A stretch of DNA of 64,000 nt from Anaeropeptidivorans aminofermentans. Lineage in GTDB: Bacteria; Bacillota; Clostridia; Lachnospirales; UBA5962. Under the pieces are notes generated by a model. It was not told where the DNA came from. It did no database searches and was given only the letters and a program-made list of their open reading frames with translations. The stretch lies in NCBI RefSeq assembly GCF_940670685.1, contig NZ_OW711693.1, positions 2,604,001 through 2,668,000 of the forward strand. The letters are read 5' to 3'. The position numbers and the translations under genes are program-made. Shown here piece after piece: positions 35,746-44,557 of this stretch (positions are counted from its first letter, which is position 1; the number at the start of each line of letters is the position of its first letter).

Positions 35746-36384
35746 TTATTTTTTTGAATTAAAAAATTTACAGTACTCCGTCATAAAGCAGATTTCACAT
35801 TTTGCCGTAGGCGCCTTGCAGATTTTCCTGCCGTGGGCAATCACTTGAGGATTATACTTAAGCCAATGGTCTTTTGGAATAATCTTCATTAAATCAAATT
35901 CTATTTTATCCGGGTCGGTATTTTTAGTAAAGCCAAGTTTAAATGAGATTCTTTTCACATGGGTATCCACAACGATACTTGGTATTTTAAAAATATTTCC
36001 CCTGATAACATTGGCGGTCTTTCTTCCTACCCCGGGAAAGGTGGTTAAGACATCAATATCCGAAGGCATTTCGCCATCAAATTCATTTAAAAGTTTTGAC
36101 GAAGAAAGAATGATATTTTTGGCTTTGTTCCTGAAAAAGCCCGTTGTTTTTACGTCTTTTTCCATTTCATATAAATCTGCCCTTGCAAAGGACTCCAAGT
36201 CGGGATATTTTTTAAATAAGTCCTTTGTCACTATGTTTACCCGATCATCTGTGCACTGGGCGCTAAGAATCGTCGCTATCATAAGCTCATAGGGCTTTTC
36301 AAAATCAAGATAGCATTTTCCCTCCATGGGATAATATGTATCAAGGAGTTCTAAAACTCCCTCTACTCTTTCCTTTATAGTCAT
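35746..36384 (-). CDS. nth: Endonuclease III
   Basis: A 212-residue DNA glycosylase/AP lyase, the standard length. The helix-hairpin-helix is TTFPGVGRKTANVI with the catalytic Lys, followed by VDTHVKRI with the catalytic Asp. The C-terminal 4Fe-4S loop has the C-x6-C-x2-C-x5-C spacing (CKAPTAKCEICFMTEYC). It removes oxidised pyrimidines in base excision repair. It starts after AAGGGGG, 11 bases past the radical SAM gene's stop, and the two are probably co-transcribed. Confidence 0.97.
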   Translation of the reverse strand: MTIKERVEGVLELLDTYYPMEGKCYLDFEKPYELMIATILSAQCTDDRVNIVTKDLFKKYPDLESFARADLYEMEKDVKTTGFFRNKAKNIILSSSKLLNEFDGEMPSDIDVLTTFPGVGRKTANVIRGNIFKIPSIVVDTHVKRISFKLGFTKNTDPDKIEFDLMKIIPKDHWLKYNPQVIAHGRKICKAPTAKCEICFMTEYCKFFNSKK

Positions 36385-36395
36385 TATTTACCCCC

Positions 36396-38135
36396 TTAAA
36401 GCGTTACGGAATCATATTTTGCATTATTTGAAAGAGCGTCTCTTTCATAATAATTAAATAAAATATAGGTTTTGTTATTTTTTATATTTCCTGTTTTAGA
36501 AAACGTGTAAACATCGTATTCAAATTCCTCTATATGGCACATTCTGGCAAGCTGCTTTGCATTAAACGCCGAAAGATTTTTAAAATACTTCTCTTTATTT
36601 TCATCGGCGTCGTAGAAGCTGTCCAGGTTTTCTTTAAGTTTTGCATAATTCGTTCTTTTGGCCCATTGCGGGAGATTTTTAATATTTTCATTTAAAAATA
36701 GATCAAATTTAAGCAAATCACAGGCAATCCTCATATCCATTTCACTAATATCCGAAAGAAAATCAAAGAGTATATTAAAAAGCTCAATTTTACTGTGGGA
36801 AACTTTATGATGCTCCTTATCCTCCCAATATTCCATAAAGCTCTCATAAAAAGAAAATGGGTCACTGTAGGTATTAACGGCATATTCAAGAGTGTTTTTA
36901 AATTTTCCGCTGTTATAATATGTTTCAAATACCTCTTCAAGCATTTTGAGCCTTAAAAATTCATCATAGGTCAATTCATTGGTATATAATACTTCATAAG
37001 GAGCCGTTTCTTTATAGACGATTTTATTTTTCTTTGCATCTCTTCTTAGTCCTGAGCCTCGAAGAAGCTTTAAAAACCCTATTTGAAGCATGTCCGCCTT
37101 TACAGCATAAACATCATTAAAAGATTTTTTAAAGCTTTCATATCCCTCTTTGGGAAGGCCTACAATAAGGTCAAGATGCTGATGAATGTTATGGAAGCTT
37201 TTAACTTTCTTAACCTTTTCAAAAAGCTTGTCTAAATTTGTCCTTCGTTTAATATCGCCTAAGGTATCCCAATTCGTCGACTGAACCCCTATTTCCAGCT
37301 GAAAAAGCCCGGGCCTCGCCTTTTCCAGGGTACTGATCATTTCATCATCAAGCAAGTCGGCGGATATTTCAAAATGATAATTAGTAAAACCGTTATCCTT
37401 TTCTATGAGGTACTGCCATATAAAAAGAGCATGCTTTTTATTGCAGTTAAATGTTCTGTCAACAAATTTTACCTGTTTCGGCCTGTTTTCATAAAAGAAG
37501 GTTAAATCCTCTTTTACCCGCTCAACAGATAAAAACCTTACTCCATGTTCAACAGAGGAAAGGCAGTATTGACAGCTAAAGGGGCAACCTCTGGAACTTT
37601 CATAATAAAGAATTTTATTATCAAGACCTTCAAGGCCTTGATATACGAAGGGTATGGTGTTTAAATCCAAAAATTCTCTGTCTTTATTTTTAATCAACCG
37701 GCCGTCTTTTTGATATGCGATTCCGTCTATATCATAAAAGTCTTCTTCATTTATAAGCCTTTCCGCAAGCTCCTTAAAAGTCGCTTCCCCTTCCCCCGTA
37801 ATAATAATATCGGCGTTCAGGTTTTCAAATTCTATTTCATAAGAAACCTCAGGCCCGCCAAGGACGATGATGGTTTCCTTTAAAATCTTTCTTAAATTTC
37901 CGCATATGTTTTTTATCATTTCTATATTCCATATATAGCAGGAAAAGCAAATCACTTGAGGCTTTATTTTATTAAGCTCCCTTAAAATAAAGTCCTCACT
38001 GTTATTTATAGTAAATTCCCTTAAAATTAAATGTTCCTCATACGCTCCGCAGTAAGCCATGATGCTTCTTAAGGCAAGAGAAGAATGTATGAATTTAGAA
38101 TTAAGGGCAGACAAAACAATTTTAATTTTAATCAC
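36396..38135 (-). CDS. B12-binding domain radical SAM protein (DUF4080 type)
   Basis: About 579 residues. The N-terminal cobalamin-binding-type domain (residues 5-135) has VLGGPEVSYE and IITGEGEATF. The radical SAM domain follows, with the cluster motif CPFSCQYC at about residue 184. The C-terminal third matches the helical region of DUF4080 proteins. The reaction is not known. The start is open: GTG 38135 overlaps GGAG, while family members begin with M-K-I-V-L, which here would correspond to an ATT codon at 38126, eight bases after GGAG. I keep the GTG as the coordinate and flag the ATT alternative. Confidence 0.87.
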   Translation of the reverse strand: MIKIKIVLSALNSKFIHSSLALRSIMAYCGAYEEHLILREFTINNSEDFILRELNKIKPQVICFSCYIWNIEMIKNICGNLRKILKETIIVLGGPEVSYEIEFENLNADIIITGEGEATFKELAERLINEEDFYDIDGIAYQKDGRLIKNKDREFLDLNTIPFVYQGLEGLDNKILYYESSRGCPFSCQYCLSSVEHGVRFLSVERVKEDLTFFYENRPKQVKFVDRTFNCNKKHALFIWQYLIEKDNGFTNYHFEISADLLDDEMISTLEKARPGLFQLEIGVQSTNWDTLGDIKRRTNLDKLFEKVKKVKSFHNIHQHLDLIVGLPKEGYESFKKSFNDVYAVKADMLQIGFLKLLRGSGLRRDAKKNKIVYKETAPYEVLYTNELTYDEFLRLKMLEEVFETYYNSGKFKNTLEYAVNTYSDPFSFYESFMEYWEDKEHHKVSHSKIELFNILFDFLSDISEMDMRIACDLLKFDLFLNENIKNLPQWAKRTNYAKLKENLDSFYDADENKEKYFKNLSAFNAKQLARMCHIEEFEYDVYTFSKTGNIKNNKTYILFNYYERDALSNNAKYDSVTL

Positions 38136-38159
38136 TCCAATATAGTTACCCTTTTATTG

Positions 38160-38340
38160 AATCCGCCTTATATGATTATATCATAAGCGTAGTTTTTGCT
38201 CATACATTTCACTTCGTAAAATGTATTCGTGAATAAAATCAAACAACGTATGATTTTATTCATATTATATCATAAGCGTAGTTTCTGCTCTTATATTATA
38301 TCGCCTTAAGATATAAGAGTAAATACTACGTAAACCTCCA
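38160..38340. repeat. Composite inverted and direct repeats upstream of yunB
   Basis: The unit ATATCATAAGCGTAGTTT occurs at about 38174 and 38270. GAATAAAATCA/TGATTTTATTC (38233-38263) and TGCTCTTATATT/GATATAAGAG (38293-38327) form hairpins. Related sequence with GAATAAAATTAAG and ACGAATACATTTT recurs at 41147-41205. The whole gap 38136-38546 (411 bases) contains no gene. Confidence 0.5.
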
Positions 38341-38546
38341 TTTTTAACCATGGAAAGAAAATATTAATATATTTTTGAGTTGTACTTACTCCAAAACCTA
38401 TATTATTTCATATGAATATAGAAGACCTATTCCAGATTTTATTTCCTCCAATATAATTATAGTAACTTTAAATTTATTATAATTATAATATTATATAAAG
38501 CTTTGTACATATATTTAGTATAGCACATATGGAAGGGTCGGTTTAT

Positions 38547-39206
38547 ATGGGCAAAGCTTTAAGGCGTAAAAAAACAAGGCCGCGTAAAAAACGCTTAGGT
38601 ATTTTCTTAATGTCTTTAGTGTTTGTGTTTGTTCTGCTTTTTACAGCCTTTATCATAATAGACAGTAAAATATTTCCTCTGGTTCTTGAGGTCTTGGAAA
38701 ACGAGCTTGTTTCAACGGTAAATATGTCCATAAACGAAAGCGCCGCCAAGACGATTTCCCAGTTGGAGCTTACAAGCAGCGATTTTTATGAAAAAAGTGA
38801 ATCGGAGGATGGAAAGATAAATTCCATCGCCGTAAATACCGTATTAATAAACACCATCTGCAATCAGATAGCCGTAGATATTTCCGAAAACTTAAATAAC
38901 ATAGGACCTCAGAAGGTAAGCCTTCCCATAGGAAGCATTGCCGGTATAAAGACCCTTGCGAATATCGGCCCCAGTTATACGGTTACAGCCCTTCCCATGG
39001 GAAACGCCGTAGTAGATTATAATTCCTCTTTTGAATCCGTAGGCATAAATCAGGTAAATTTTCAAATATGGATAAAGGTTGATACAAAAATAAAAGTAGT
39101 AAATCCGCTCCAAACCGCAGAAATAAACATAACTAGAAAGCTTCCTCTTGTAAATACCATAATCAATAATGAGATACCAGCCGTATACTTTAACAATCCA
39201 AAATAA
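38547..39206 (+). CDS. yunB: Sporulation protein YunB family
   Basis: ATG 38547 follows GGAAGGGT; the upstream ATG at 38529 precedes that ribosome site. The 219-residue product has a very basic N-terminus (KALRRKKTRPRKK), one membrane segment (about 18-38) and an extracytoplasmic domain with INESAAKTIS, ISVNTVLINTI-like and LPIGSIAGI motifs found in YunB. In Bacillus, YunB is made in the mother cell under SigE and is needed for full spore formation; in clostridia it is a sporulation marker. A hairpin follows the gene. Confidence 0.88.
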   Translation: MGKALRRKKTRPRKKRLGIFLMSLVFVFVLLFTAFIIIDSKIFPLVLEVLENELVSTVNMSINESAAKTISQLELTSSDFYEKSESEDGKINSIAVNTVLINTICNQIAVDISENLNNIGPQKVSLPIGSIAGIKTLANIGPSYTVTALPMGNAVVDYNSSFESVGINQVNFQIWIKVDTKIKVVNPLQTAEINITRKLPLVNTIINNEIPAVYFNNPK

Positions 39207-39211
39207 ATTTT

Positions 39212-39242
39212 AAGGGAGTGCGCATTATGAAGCCGCTCCCTT
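39212..39242 (+). terminator. Hairpin after yunB
   Basis: AAGGGAGTGCG pairs with CGCTCCCTT around an eleven-base loop, five bases after the stop. No T-run, so possibly a weak terminator. Confidence 0.45.
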
Positions 39243-39285
39243 TATCGCGGGCAGAGATTATCTTCCCCTGGATTTAAGTTGTTCC

Positions 39286-39440
39286 TATAGTAAAATAGCT
39301 TTCGAGGCAGTAATAAAAACCTATTTTCATAAACGGCTTAAATATAATAGAAGCGCTTATATTAAGCCATTCATAGCCAACAAAAATAAAAAGAGCTTTG
39401 CTGACTATAAAAGAACGTTCACCTAGCTTCCCTGTAAGTG
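39286..39440. repeat. Degenerate copy of the palindromic element
   Basis: Begins TATAGTAAAATAG and has GGCTTAAATATA...TATATTAAGCC-like inner arms, the same centre type as the copy at 17266, but the right end is not preserved. Confidence 0.45.
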
Positions 39441-39453
39441 TTTTCAGGTTCAC

Positions 39454-39583
39454 TATAGTAAATTTCACAGAAGGAAGCAATAAAAATCTATTTTTCATAA
39501 ACGGCTTAAACATATAAAATCCCTATGTTTAAGCCGTTCAAAATATGCGATTTTTATTACTGTTTCATTTGAAATTGACTATA
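39454..39583. repeat. Complete TATAGTAAATTT palindromic element, second subtype
   Basis: TATAGTAAATTT and AAATTGACTATA bound a 130-base unit closely matching 17266-17395 in reversed orientation, with the central GGCTTAAACATA/TATGTTTAAGCC arms. It lies in the 564-base gap between yunB and yhaM, which otherwise is AT-rich. Confidence 0.8.
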
Positions 39584-39770
39584 AGTATAAAATACACGGT
39601 TTTGTTACTGTACTCAAATTATTTTACTATATATGGTTTTTATGATAGAATTAAATTGGTTTAAAAATTAAGACAGCATTATTGCCTGTCGGTTTATAAT
39701 AGATTGCTATAAAAGCAGAATATTTTACTGCTTTAAGGCTATAGCCGTATTATTAGAATAGGTGAATTTA

Positions 39771-40721
39771 ATGAGATATATTGAAGATTTTAAAGAAGAT
39801 GACAGAATAATAGACCATTTCCTGTGTAAACAGAAGCACAGCTTAAAGTCCCGCTCCGGAAAAACCTATCTTTCTCTGAAGCTGCAGGATAAAACGGGAA
39901 CCATAGACGCAAAGGTTTGGGAGCTTAATAACGATATTCAAAGCTTTGAAGAAAATGACTATATTAAAGTCGACGGCGTTGTGGTTACCTATCAAAATGA
40001 TGTTCAGCTTAAAGTAAGTAAAATCAGAAAAAGCAAAGATGGAGAATACGATCCCTCCGATTATATCCCCGTTACGGATAAGGATATAACCTCTTTGTAT
40101 AATCAGCTAAAGGAATATATAGCCTCCGTAAGAAATGTTCATATCAGAACCTTGCTTGAAAACATATTTTATAAAAACAGCATCATATCCGAAAACATCA
40201 AAACCCATTCTGCGGCAAAGCAGATGCATCACAGTTTCATGGGAGGGCTTCTTGAGCATACTGTGTCGGTGGTTTCCATATGCCAGTATTTAAGCGATAA
40301 ATATAAATACGTAAACCGGGACCTTCTTATCGCAGGCGCCCTTTTACATGATGTGGGAAAGATTTACGAGCTTTCGTCCTTTCCTGAAAATGAATATACA
40401 GATGACGGCCAGTTAATCGGTCATTTAGTTATGTGCTCGGAGCTTATAGGAAAGGAAGCTTCCAAAATAGATAATTTTCCTCATCAGCTTGAAAGCCTTT
40501 TAAAGCATCTGGTTCTTTCCCATCACGGGCTTTTGGAATACGGCTCTCCAAAAATTCCTCAGACTATTGAAGCCTTTATCCTTCACTGTGTAGACGACAT
40601 GGATGCAAAGGTAAAAATGTTCGAGGAAATGATACAAAGCGACAATACGCAGGGCAATTGGGTTGGATACCATAAAATGCTAGCCAGAAATATAAGAAAA
40701 TCTGATTTCGATGAAAAATAA
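39771..40721 (+). CDS. yhaM: 3'-5' exoribonuclease YhaM
   Basis: ATG 39771 follows AGGTGA; the product of 316 residues begins RYIEDFKEDDRI as in YhaM. An N-terminal OB fold (residues 10-90; LSLKLQDKTGTIDAKVWELN) is followed by an HD domain with HSFMGGLLEHTVSV and GALLHDVGKI, giving the metal-binding His-Asp set, and a later LKHLVLSHHG. YhaM trims RNA and single-stranded DNA ends in Firmicutes. Length and order match the family. Its last 11 bases overlap the next gene. Confidence 0.95.
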   Translation: MRYIEDFKEDDRIIDHFLCKQKHSLKSRSGKTYLSLKLQDKTGTIDAKVWELNNDIQSFEENDYIKVDGVVVTYQNDVQLKVSKIRKSKDGEYDPSDYIPVTDKDITSLYNQLKEYIASVRNVHIRTLLENIFYKNSIISENIKTHSAAKQMHHSFMGGLLEHTVSVVSICQYLSDKYKYVNRDLLIAGALLHDVGKIYELSSFPENEYTDDGQLIGHLVMCSELIGKEASKIDNFPHQLESLLKHLVLSHHGLLEYGSPKIPQTIEAFILHCVDDMDAKVKMFEEMIQSDNTQGNWVGYHKMLARNIRKSDFDEK

Positions 40722-41013
40722 AAATGATTTTATATCTGCCAACGAAATAAATAAATTCGCATACTGCAATTATCAGTGGTATTACGAGAGGCTTTACGGA
40801 GCGTCGGAAATACGCAGGCTCTATAAAGAAAGAAATGAGGCCCTTGGCATAGAAGGCTCCGCCAAGGGCAATTTTTCAAAGGGCCTTGAATTTCATGACA
40901 AATTTTATAAAAAACAAAAGCTCCTGAAATCTTTAAAATTAGCTCTTTTTGTAATAAGTGCAATAGTCGGCCTCATGGCAGGCTTTTTATATTACTATAT
41001 TTACTTACAGTAA
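40711..41013 (+). CDS. N-terminal half of a Cas4-like PD-(D/E)xK nuclease, with membrane anchor
   Basis: A 100-residue protein overlapping yhaM by 11 bases. Residues 8-30 read ISANEINKFAYCNYQWYYER, the pattern of the N-terminal cysteine and aromatic-rich helix of Cas4/Dna2-type nucleases, and KGLEFHDKF at 59-67 corresponds to their G-x-x-x-H catalytic-site motif. Residues 75-97 form one membrane segment. The chain then stops: the TAA is the third base set of a repeat element (41006-41142). The remaining catalytic motifs are in the next gene. I infer that the two encode parts of one enzyme or were once one gene. Confidence 0.65.
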   Translation: MKNKNDFISANEINKFAYCNYQWYYERLYGASEIRRLYKERNEALGIEGSAKGNFSKGLEFHDKFYKKQKLLKSLKLALFVISAIVGLMAGFLYYYIYLQ

Positions 41014-41142
41014 TTTTCTTATAAAGAAACAATAAAACCTTATTCACTTTAACTCAAAAATACGAATTCCTTTCTCAAACGTATATTCTTAAGTTAAAGT
41101 GAATACAGGGTTTTATTACTGTTTAACTTTAAATTTATCATA
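41006..41142. repeat. Complete TATAGTAAATTT element between the two nuclease halves
   Basis: TACAGTAATTTT and AAATTTATCATA bound a 137-base unit, with CTTTAACTCAAAAATACG and its partner in the centre and CTTATAAAGAAACAAT near the left, as in the 34237 and 35597 copies. Its left end supplies the stop codon of the preceding gene. Confidence 0.8.
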
Positions 41143-41251
41143 CAATATGAATAAAATTAAGCTTTGCTTAATCTTATTCACGAATACATTTTTCTTTAGA
41201 AAATGTATAATCAAAACCTATGGTTTATAATACAATAATCCGGCAGACTTT

Positions 41252-41284
41252 AAATATCCCCAGAAGATTATGGGGATATTTTGT
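41252..41284 (+). terminator. Hairpin upstream of the second nuclease half
   Basis: AAATATCCCC pairs with GGGGATATTT around an 10-base loop, followed by T/G-rich sequence. It could end transcription from the upstream gene or sit in the leader of the next. Confidence 0.5.
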
Positions 41285-41315
41285 GGATAATTTCCTTAGA
41301 ATTTTGGTGAAATAT

Positions 41316-41891
41316 ATGAAGGATTATCTTTTAATACTTATACTGGTTTTTTCGGTTCTTTTTGCTGCAAGGCTGATTTATTTTATAATTTCCCATGTAA
41401 AATACCAGGTTAAAAAGAAGAAAATTAAATTTCCCGGTTCAGGATACCGGCTTTTTTACTCTGATGAGAAAAACACCCCCAGAAAAGAAAATGTTATCTA
41501 TTCTAAGCTTTTAAAAAGCGAAAAATACGGCTTACAGGGAAAGCCTGATTATATATTTTCAAAAAGGGGCAAGCTTTTACCTGTAGAGCTTAAAAGCGGA
41601 ACCATAGGAGAAGAACCGCTTCCCCGCTTTGGTGACCTTTTACAGCTTGCGGCGTATTTTATTATTATAGAAGAATGTTTCGACACCCATCCTCCATACG
41701 GTGAGATTATTTACAGCGACTATATGTTTAAAATAAAAAACACGAAAAAAATAAGAAAAGAGCTTTTAGATACAGTAGAAAGTATGCGGCTTATGCTTAC
41801 GGAAGGCCCTATGGACGAGCCTTCCTGCGAGTATGTAAAATGCAGGCATTGCCTTTGCCGAGGAACTGTATGTGAATACTGCGAATTTTAA
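41316..41891 (+). CDS. C-terminal half of a Cas4-like PD-(D/E)xK nuclease, membrane-anchored
   Basis: ATG 41316 has GGTGA upstream; a longer frame from 41220 lacks a ribosome site. The 191-residue product has a membrane segment (about 5-27), then the nuclease core: GKPDYIF (acidic residue), LPVELKSG (the D/E-x-K motif) and LLQLAAYFIIIEE (the Gln-Tyr helix). Near the end, KCRHCLCRGTVCEYC carries the cysteines that in Cas4 complete a 4Fe-4S cluster together with one N-terminal Cys. That Cys is in the previous gene. There are no cas genes or CRISPR array nearby. The role is probably nucleic-acid processing at the membrane, but this is inference. Confidence 0.72.
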   Translation: MKDYLLILILVFSVLFAARLIYFIISHVKYQVKKKKIKFPGSGYRLFYSDEKNTPRKENVIYSKLLKSEKYGLQGKPDYIFSKRGKLLPVELKSGTIGEEPLPRFGDLLQLAAYFIIIEECFDTHPPYGEIIYSDYMFKIKNTKKIRKELLDTVESMRLMLTEGPMDEPSCEYVKCRHCLCRGTVCEYCEF

Positions 41892-41977
41892 TAAGCTGAC
41901 AAAAATGAAAGTTTTTTTTGTTAATTATAAGGGGATACCTACTTAATATAAAATAGAACTGCCATAAGGGGACAGAT

Positions 41978-43363
41978 ATGTTTAAGAAAAACGATGAAAC
42001 TGAAATACTGATTTCCGATATAGGAACAAAGGGCGAAGGTATAGGAAAGATTAATGATTTTGTATTTTTTGTAGACGGGGCTTTGCCCGGGGATATATGC
42101 CTTATAAAAATACTTAAAGTCAATAAAAGCTACGGTTACGGTAAAATTATAGAAATAAGAAAGCCCTCTCCCGACAGGGTTTTATCCCCCTGCCCTGTTT
42201 CAGATAAATGCGGGGGCTGCTCTCTTATGCATCTAAACTATGAGGCCCAGCTTAAACTAAAGCAGAAAAAGGTAAAAGACAGCCTGGAGCGGATAGGCGG
42301 ATTTAAAAATATAGAAGTATCCCCTGTTGTTCCCATGGAAAATTTAAGGGGTTACAGAAACAAAGCTCAGGTTCCCGTAAGAAATGTAAAGGGAAATCTT
42401 GAAGTAGGCTTCTTCGCCAAAAACAGCCATAATTTAATTCCTGTTACCGACTGCTATATACAGACGGAGACTTCCTCTTCTATCCTTGAAAAAATTAAAG
42501 AATACGCTGTCTTAAACGCCATACCTGCCTATGACGAAGAAAACCATTCAGGAATACTTCGCCACGTATTAATAAAAACAGGTTTTAAAACCGGAGAAAT
42601 CATGGTTGTCCTCGCAGTAAATTTAAAAGAAGGAAAGCCTCTCAAAAATCAGGATAGTTTAATTGATTCCCTTAAAGTCGTAGAAGGAATGAAAAGCATT
42701 GTTCTTAACTACAATTCAAAAAAGAACAATACCATACTTGGCATCTCTTCAAAAACCCTTTGGGGTTCCGATTATATAAGCGATTATCTGGGTGAAATGA
42801 AATTTAAAATCTCCCCCCTATCCTTCTATCAGGTAAATCCTGTTCAAACAGAAAAAATGTACAAAAAAGCTCTGGAATTTGCCGATATAAAAGAAACCGA
42901 TACCGTAATAGATGCTTACTGCGGCATCGGAAGCATCTCCCTTTTTCTCGCCCAAAAGGCAAAAAAGGTCATCGGCATAGAAATCGTAGAAGATGCCGTA
43001 AAAGATGCCGAATTTAACGCTCAAGTAAATAATATAAAAAACGCAGAGTTTATAGCCGGCAAATCGGAAGAAGTAATCTACGACCTTATAAATAAAGAAA
43101 TAAAGGCCGATGTCCTCGTTGTCGACCCGCCAAGGAAGGGCTGCGACGAAAGATTCCTTTCCGCTGTAGCAGATTTTATGCCTGAAAAAATAGTCTATGT
43201 CTCCTGCAATCCCGATACCTTAGCAAGAGATCTTAAATTCCTAGGGGAAAAGGGATATAATATAAAGGAAGTTCAGCCCTTTGATATGTTCGGGTTTAGT
43301 TATCATGTGGAGACTGTAATAATGATGACGTCTTGCGGTTTTAAGAGCAAAAGTAGACTTTGA
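41978..43363 (+). CDS. rlmD: 23S rRNA (uracil-C5)-methyltransferase, RlmD/RumA family
   Basis: A 461-residue protein starting after AAGGGGA. An N-terminal TRAM domain (residues 5-62) is followed by the Fe-S cysteines in CPVSDKCGGC with a fourth Cys in VTDCYIQ, and a class I SAM-methyltransferase domain with DAYCGIGSISLFLA. The catalytic nucleophile is in YVSCNPDTLARDL, preceded by VDPPRKGCD. The family methylates U1939 (RlmD) or both U747 and U1939 (RlmCD in Bacillus) of 23S rRNA, or tRNA U54. Which base is modified here is not decided by sequence. Confidence 0.92.
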   Translation: MFKKNDETEILISDIGTKGEGIGKINDFVFFVDGALPGDICLIKILKVNKSYGYGKIIEIRKPSPDRVLSPCPVSDKCGGCSLMHLNYEAQLKLKQKKVKDSLERIGGFKNIEVSPVVPMENLRGYRNKAQVPVRNVKGNLEVGFFAKNSHNLIPVTDCYIQTETSSSILEKIKEYAVLNAIPAYDEENHSGILRHVLIKTGFKTGEIMVVLAVNLKEGKPLKNQDSLIDSLKVVEGMKSIVLNYNSKKNNTILGISSKTLWGSDYISDYLGEMKFKISPLSFYQVNPVQTEKMYKKALEFADIKETDTVIDAYCGIGSISLFLAQKAKKVIGIEIVEDAVKDAEFNAQVNNIKNAEFIAGKSEEVIYDLINKEIKADVLVVDPPRKGCDERFLSAVADFMPEKIVYVSCNPDTLARDLKFLGEKGYNIKEVQPFDMFGFSYHVETVIMMTSCGFKSKSRL

Positions 43364-43390
43364 CCACAAGATGCCGTCGCTTAAAGGAAG

Positions 43391-43438
43391 AAAAGAGGCT
43401 AAAATCCGAGTTAAAATACTCGATTTTAGCCTCTTTTA
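43391..43438 (+). terminator. Long-stem terminator after rlmD
   Basis: AAAAGAGGCTAAAATCCGAG pairs with CTCGATTTTAGCCTCTTTT with a one-base bulge. It resembles in its centre (GGCTAAAAT/ATTTTAGCC) the hairpins at 47468, 53150 and 58311. Confidence 0.85.
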
Positions 43439-43581
43439 GTTTAAAAAGAACAGGGCCGCTTCTGTTATAAACTAGTTATAATTTTATTGGGTATTCATAG
43501 TTAGCAAAACGGGAACAGCTTTTTTTACAAGTTGTTGTTATAATAAAGCTATCTATGTAAGAAAGGGGCAGATGGCGGGTA

Positions 43582-44469
43582 TTGAATTATAGGAAAGAAA
43601 TTGAAAAATGTATTAAATTCATTGAAGACCATATCAAAGAAGATATTACTGTTAAAGAAATTGCCAATCAATCTGGATATTCCCTGTACCATTTTTGCAG
43701 AGTTTTTAATCTATGTAAGGGTGTATCTGTCATGGAATACATACGAGGACGCAGGTTGTCTTTAGCAGCACTAGAATTATTCAATGGCAGAAAAATTATT
43801 GATATTGCTTTTGATTATGGATTTGAAACCCCCAGTGGATTTGCTAAGGCTTTTCGTAAAGCTTATGGTTATAGTCCCACACAGTATATCATACGGATGG
43901 CTCGATATGCTGATACAAAAACAACATTTGAAATTGGAGGTTATATTATGAATCCTGTTATTGTAAAAAGACCTGCATTTAAAGTTGCCGGTTATGGAAT
44001 TAAAACCAATATTACCGGAATTACATATACAAAAGATATTGCATCCTACTGGAGCAATTATAAAGGTGAAAATTTAGAAAGCAAAATGTACAGAATTTTA
44101 AATCCGGCTAAACATGGTGAGGTTGGATTGTGTGTTCCATTATCTGAAGATGGAAATGTAATATATCTTTTAGGTGTAATTGTTGATGACTTCTCAAAGG
44201 CAGAGGAAGATATGCTGACAGCAGAGGTTCCAGAGGCCGAGTATGCAGTTTTTACTACGACTCCTGTAGATACTTCAAATGATGAAGAACAGACGGCATT
44301 TGCAAAGATTATTGCAAGTACATGGAGATATATTTTTGAAGATTGGTTTAAAGACAGTGGGTATATTTACGATGAAAGTAAAATTGATTTTGAATTCTAT
44401 GATGAACGCTGTCATCATAGAAAGGATACTGTTATGGATATTTATATTCCTGTTAGAAAAGTAAAATAA
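43582..44469 (+). CDS. AraC family regulator with GyrI-like effector domain
   Basis: Starts at TTG 43582. The 295-residue product has two AraC helix-turn-helix units at residues 5-105 (VKEIANQSGYSLYHFCRVF and IDIAFDYGFETPSGFAKAF) with the closing YSPTQYI signature. A GyrI-like domain of the kind that binds drugs or other small molecules follows from about 112 to 295. It resembles Rob/SoxS-type activators such as BmrR-like regulators. It is the first gene past the housekeeping block and has base composition like the neighbouring accessory cassettes. The target is unknown; the methyltransferase gene 88 bases downstream is a candidate. Confidence 0.9.
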   Translation: MNYRKEIEKCIKFIEDHIKEDITVKEIANQSGYSLYHFCRVFNLCKGVSVMEYIRGRRLSLAALELFNGRKIIDIAFDYGFETPSGFAKAFRKAYGYSPTQYIIRMARYADTKTTFEIGGYIMNPVIVKRPAFKVAGYGIKTNITGITYTKDIASYWSNYKGENLESKMYRILNPAKHGEVGLCVPLSEDGNVIYLLGVIVDDFSKAEEDMLTAEVPEAEYAVFTTTPVDTSNDEEQTAFAKIIASTWRYIFEDWFKDSGYIYDESKIDFEFYDERCHHRKDTVMDIYIPVRKVK

Positions 44470-44557
44470 ATTGATATTCATGTGCAATCTTATTTTGTAA
44501 TTATAAGCAGATTTTAATATATTGGGAATAAATCAAAGAATGAAGGGAAGATAAACT

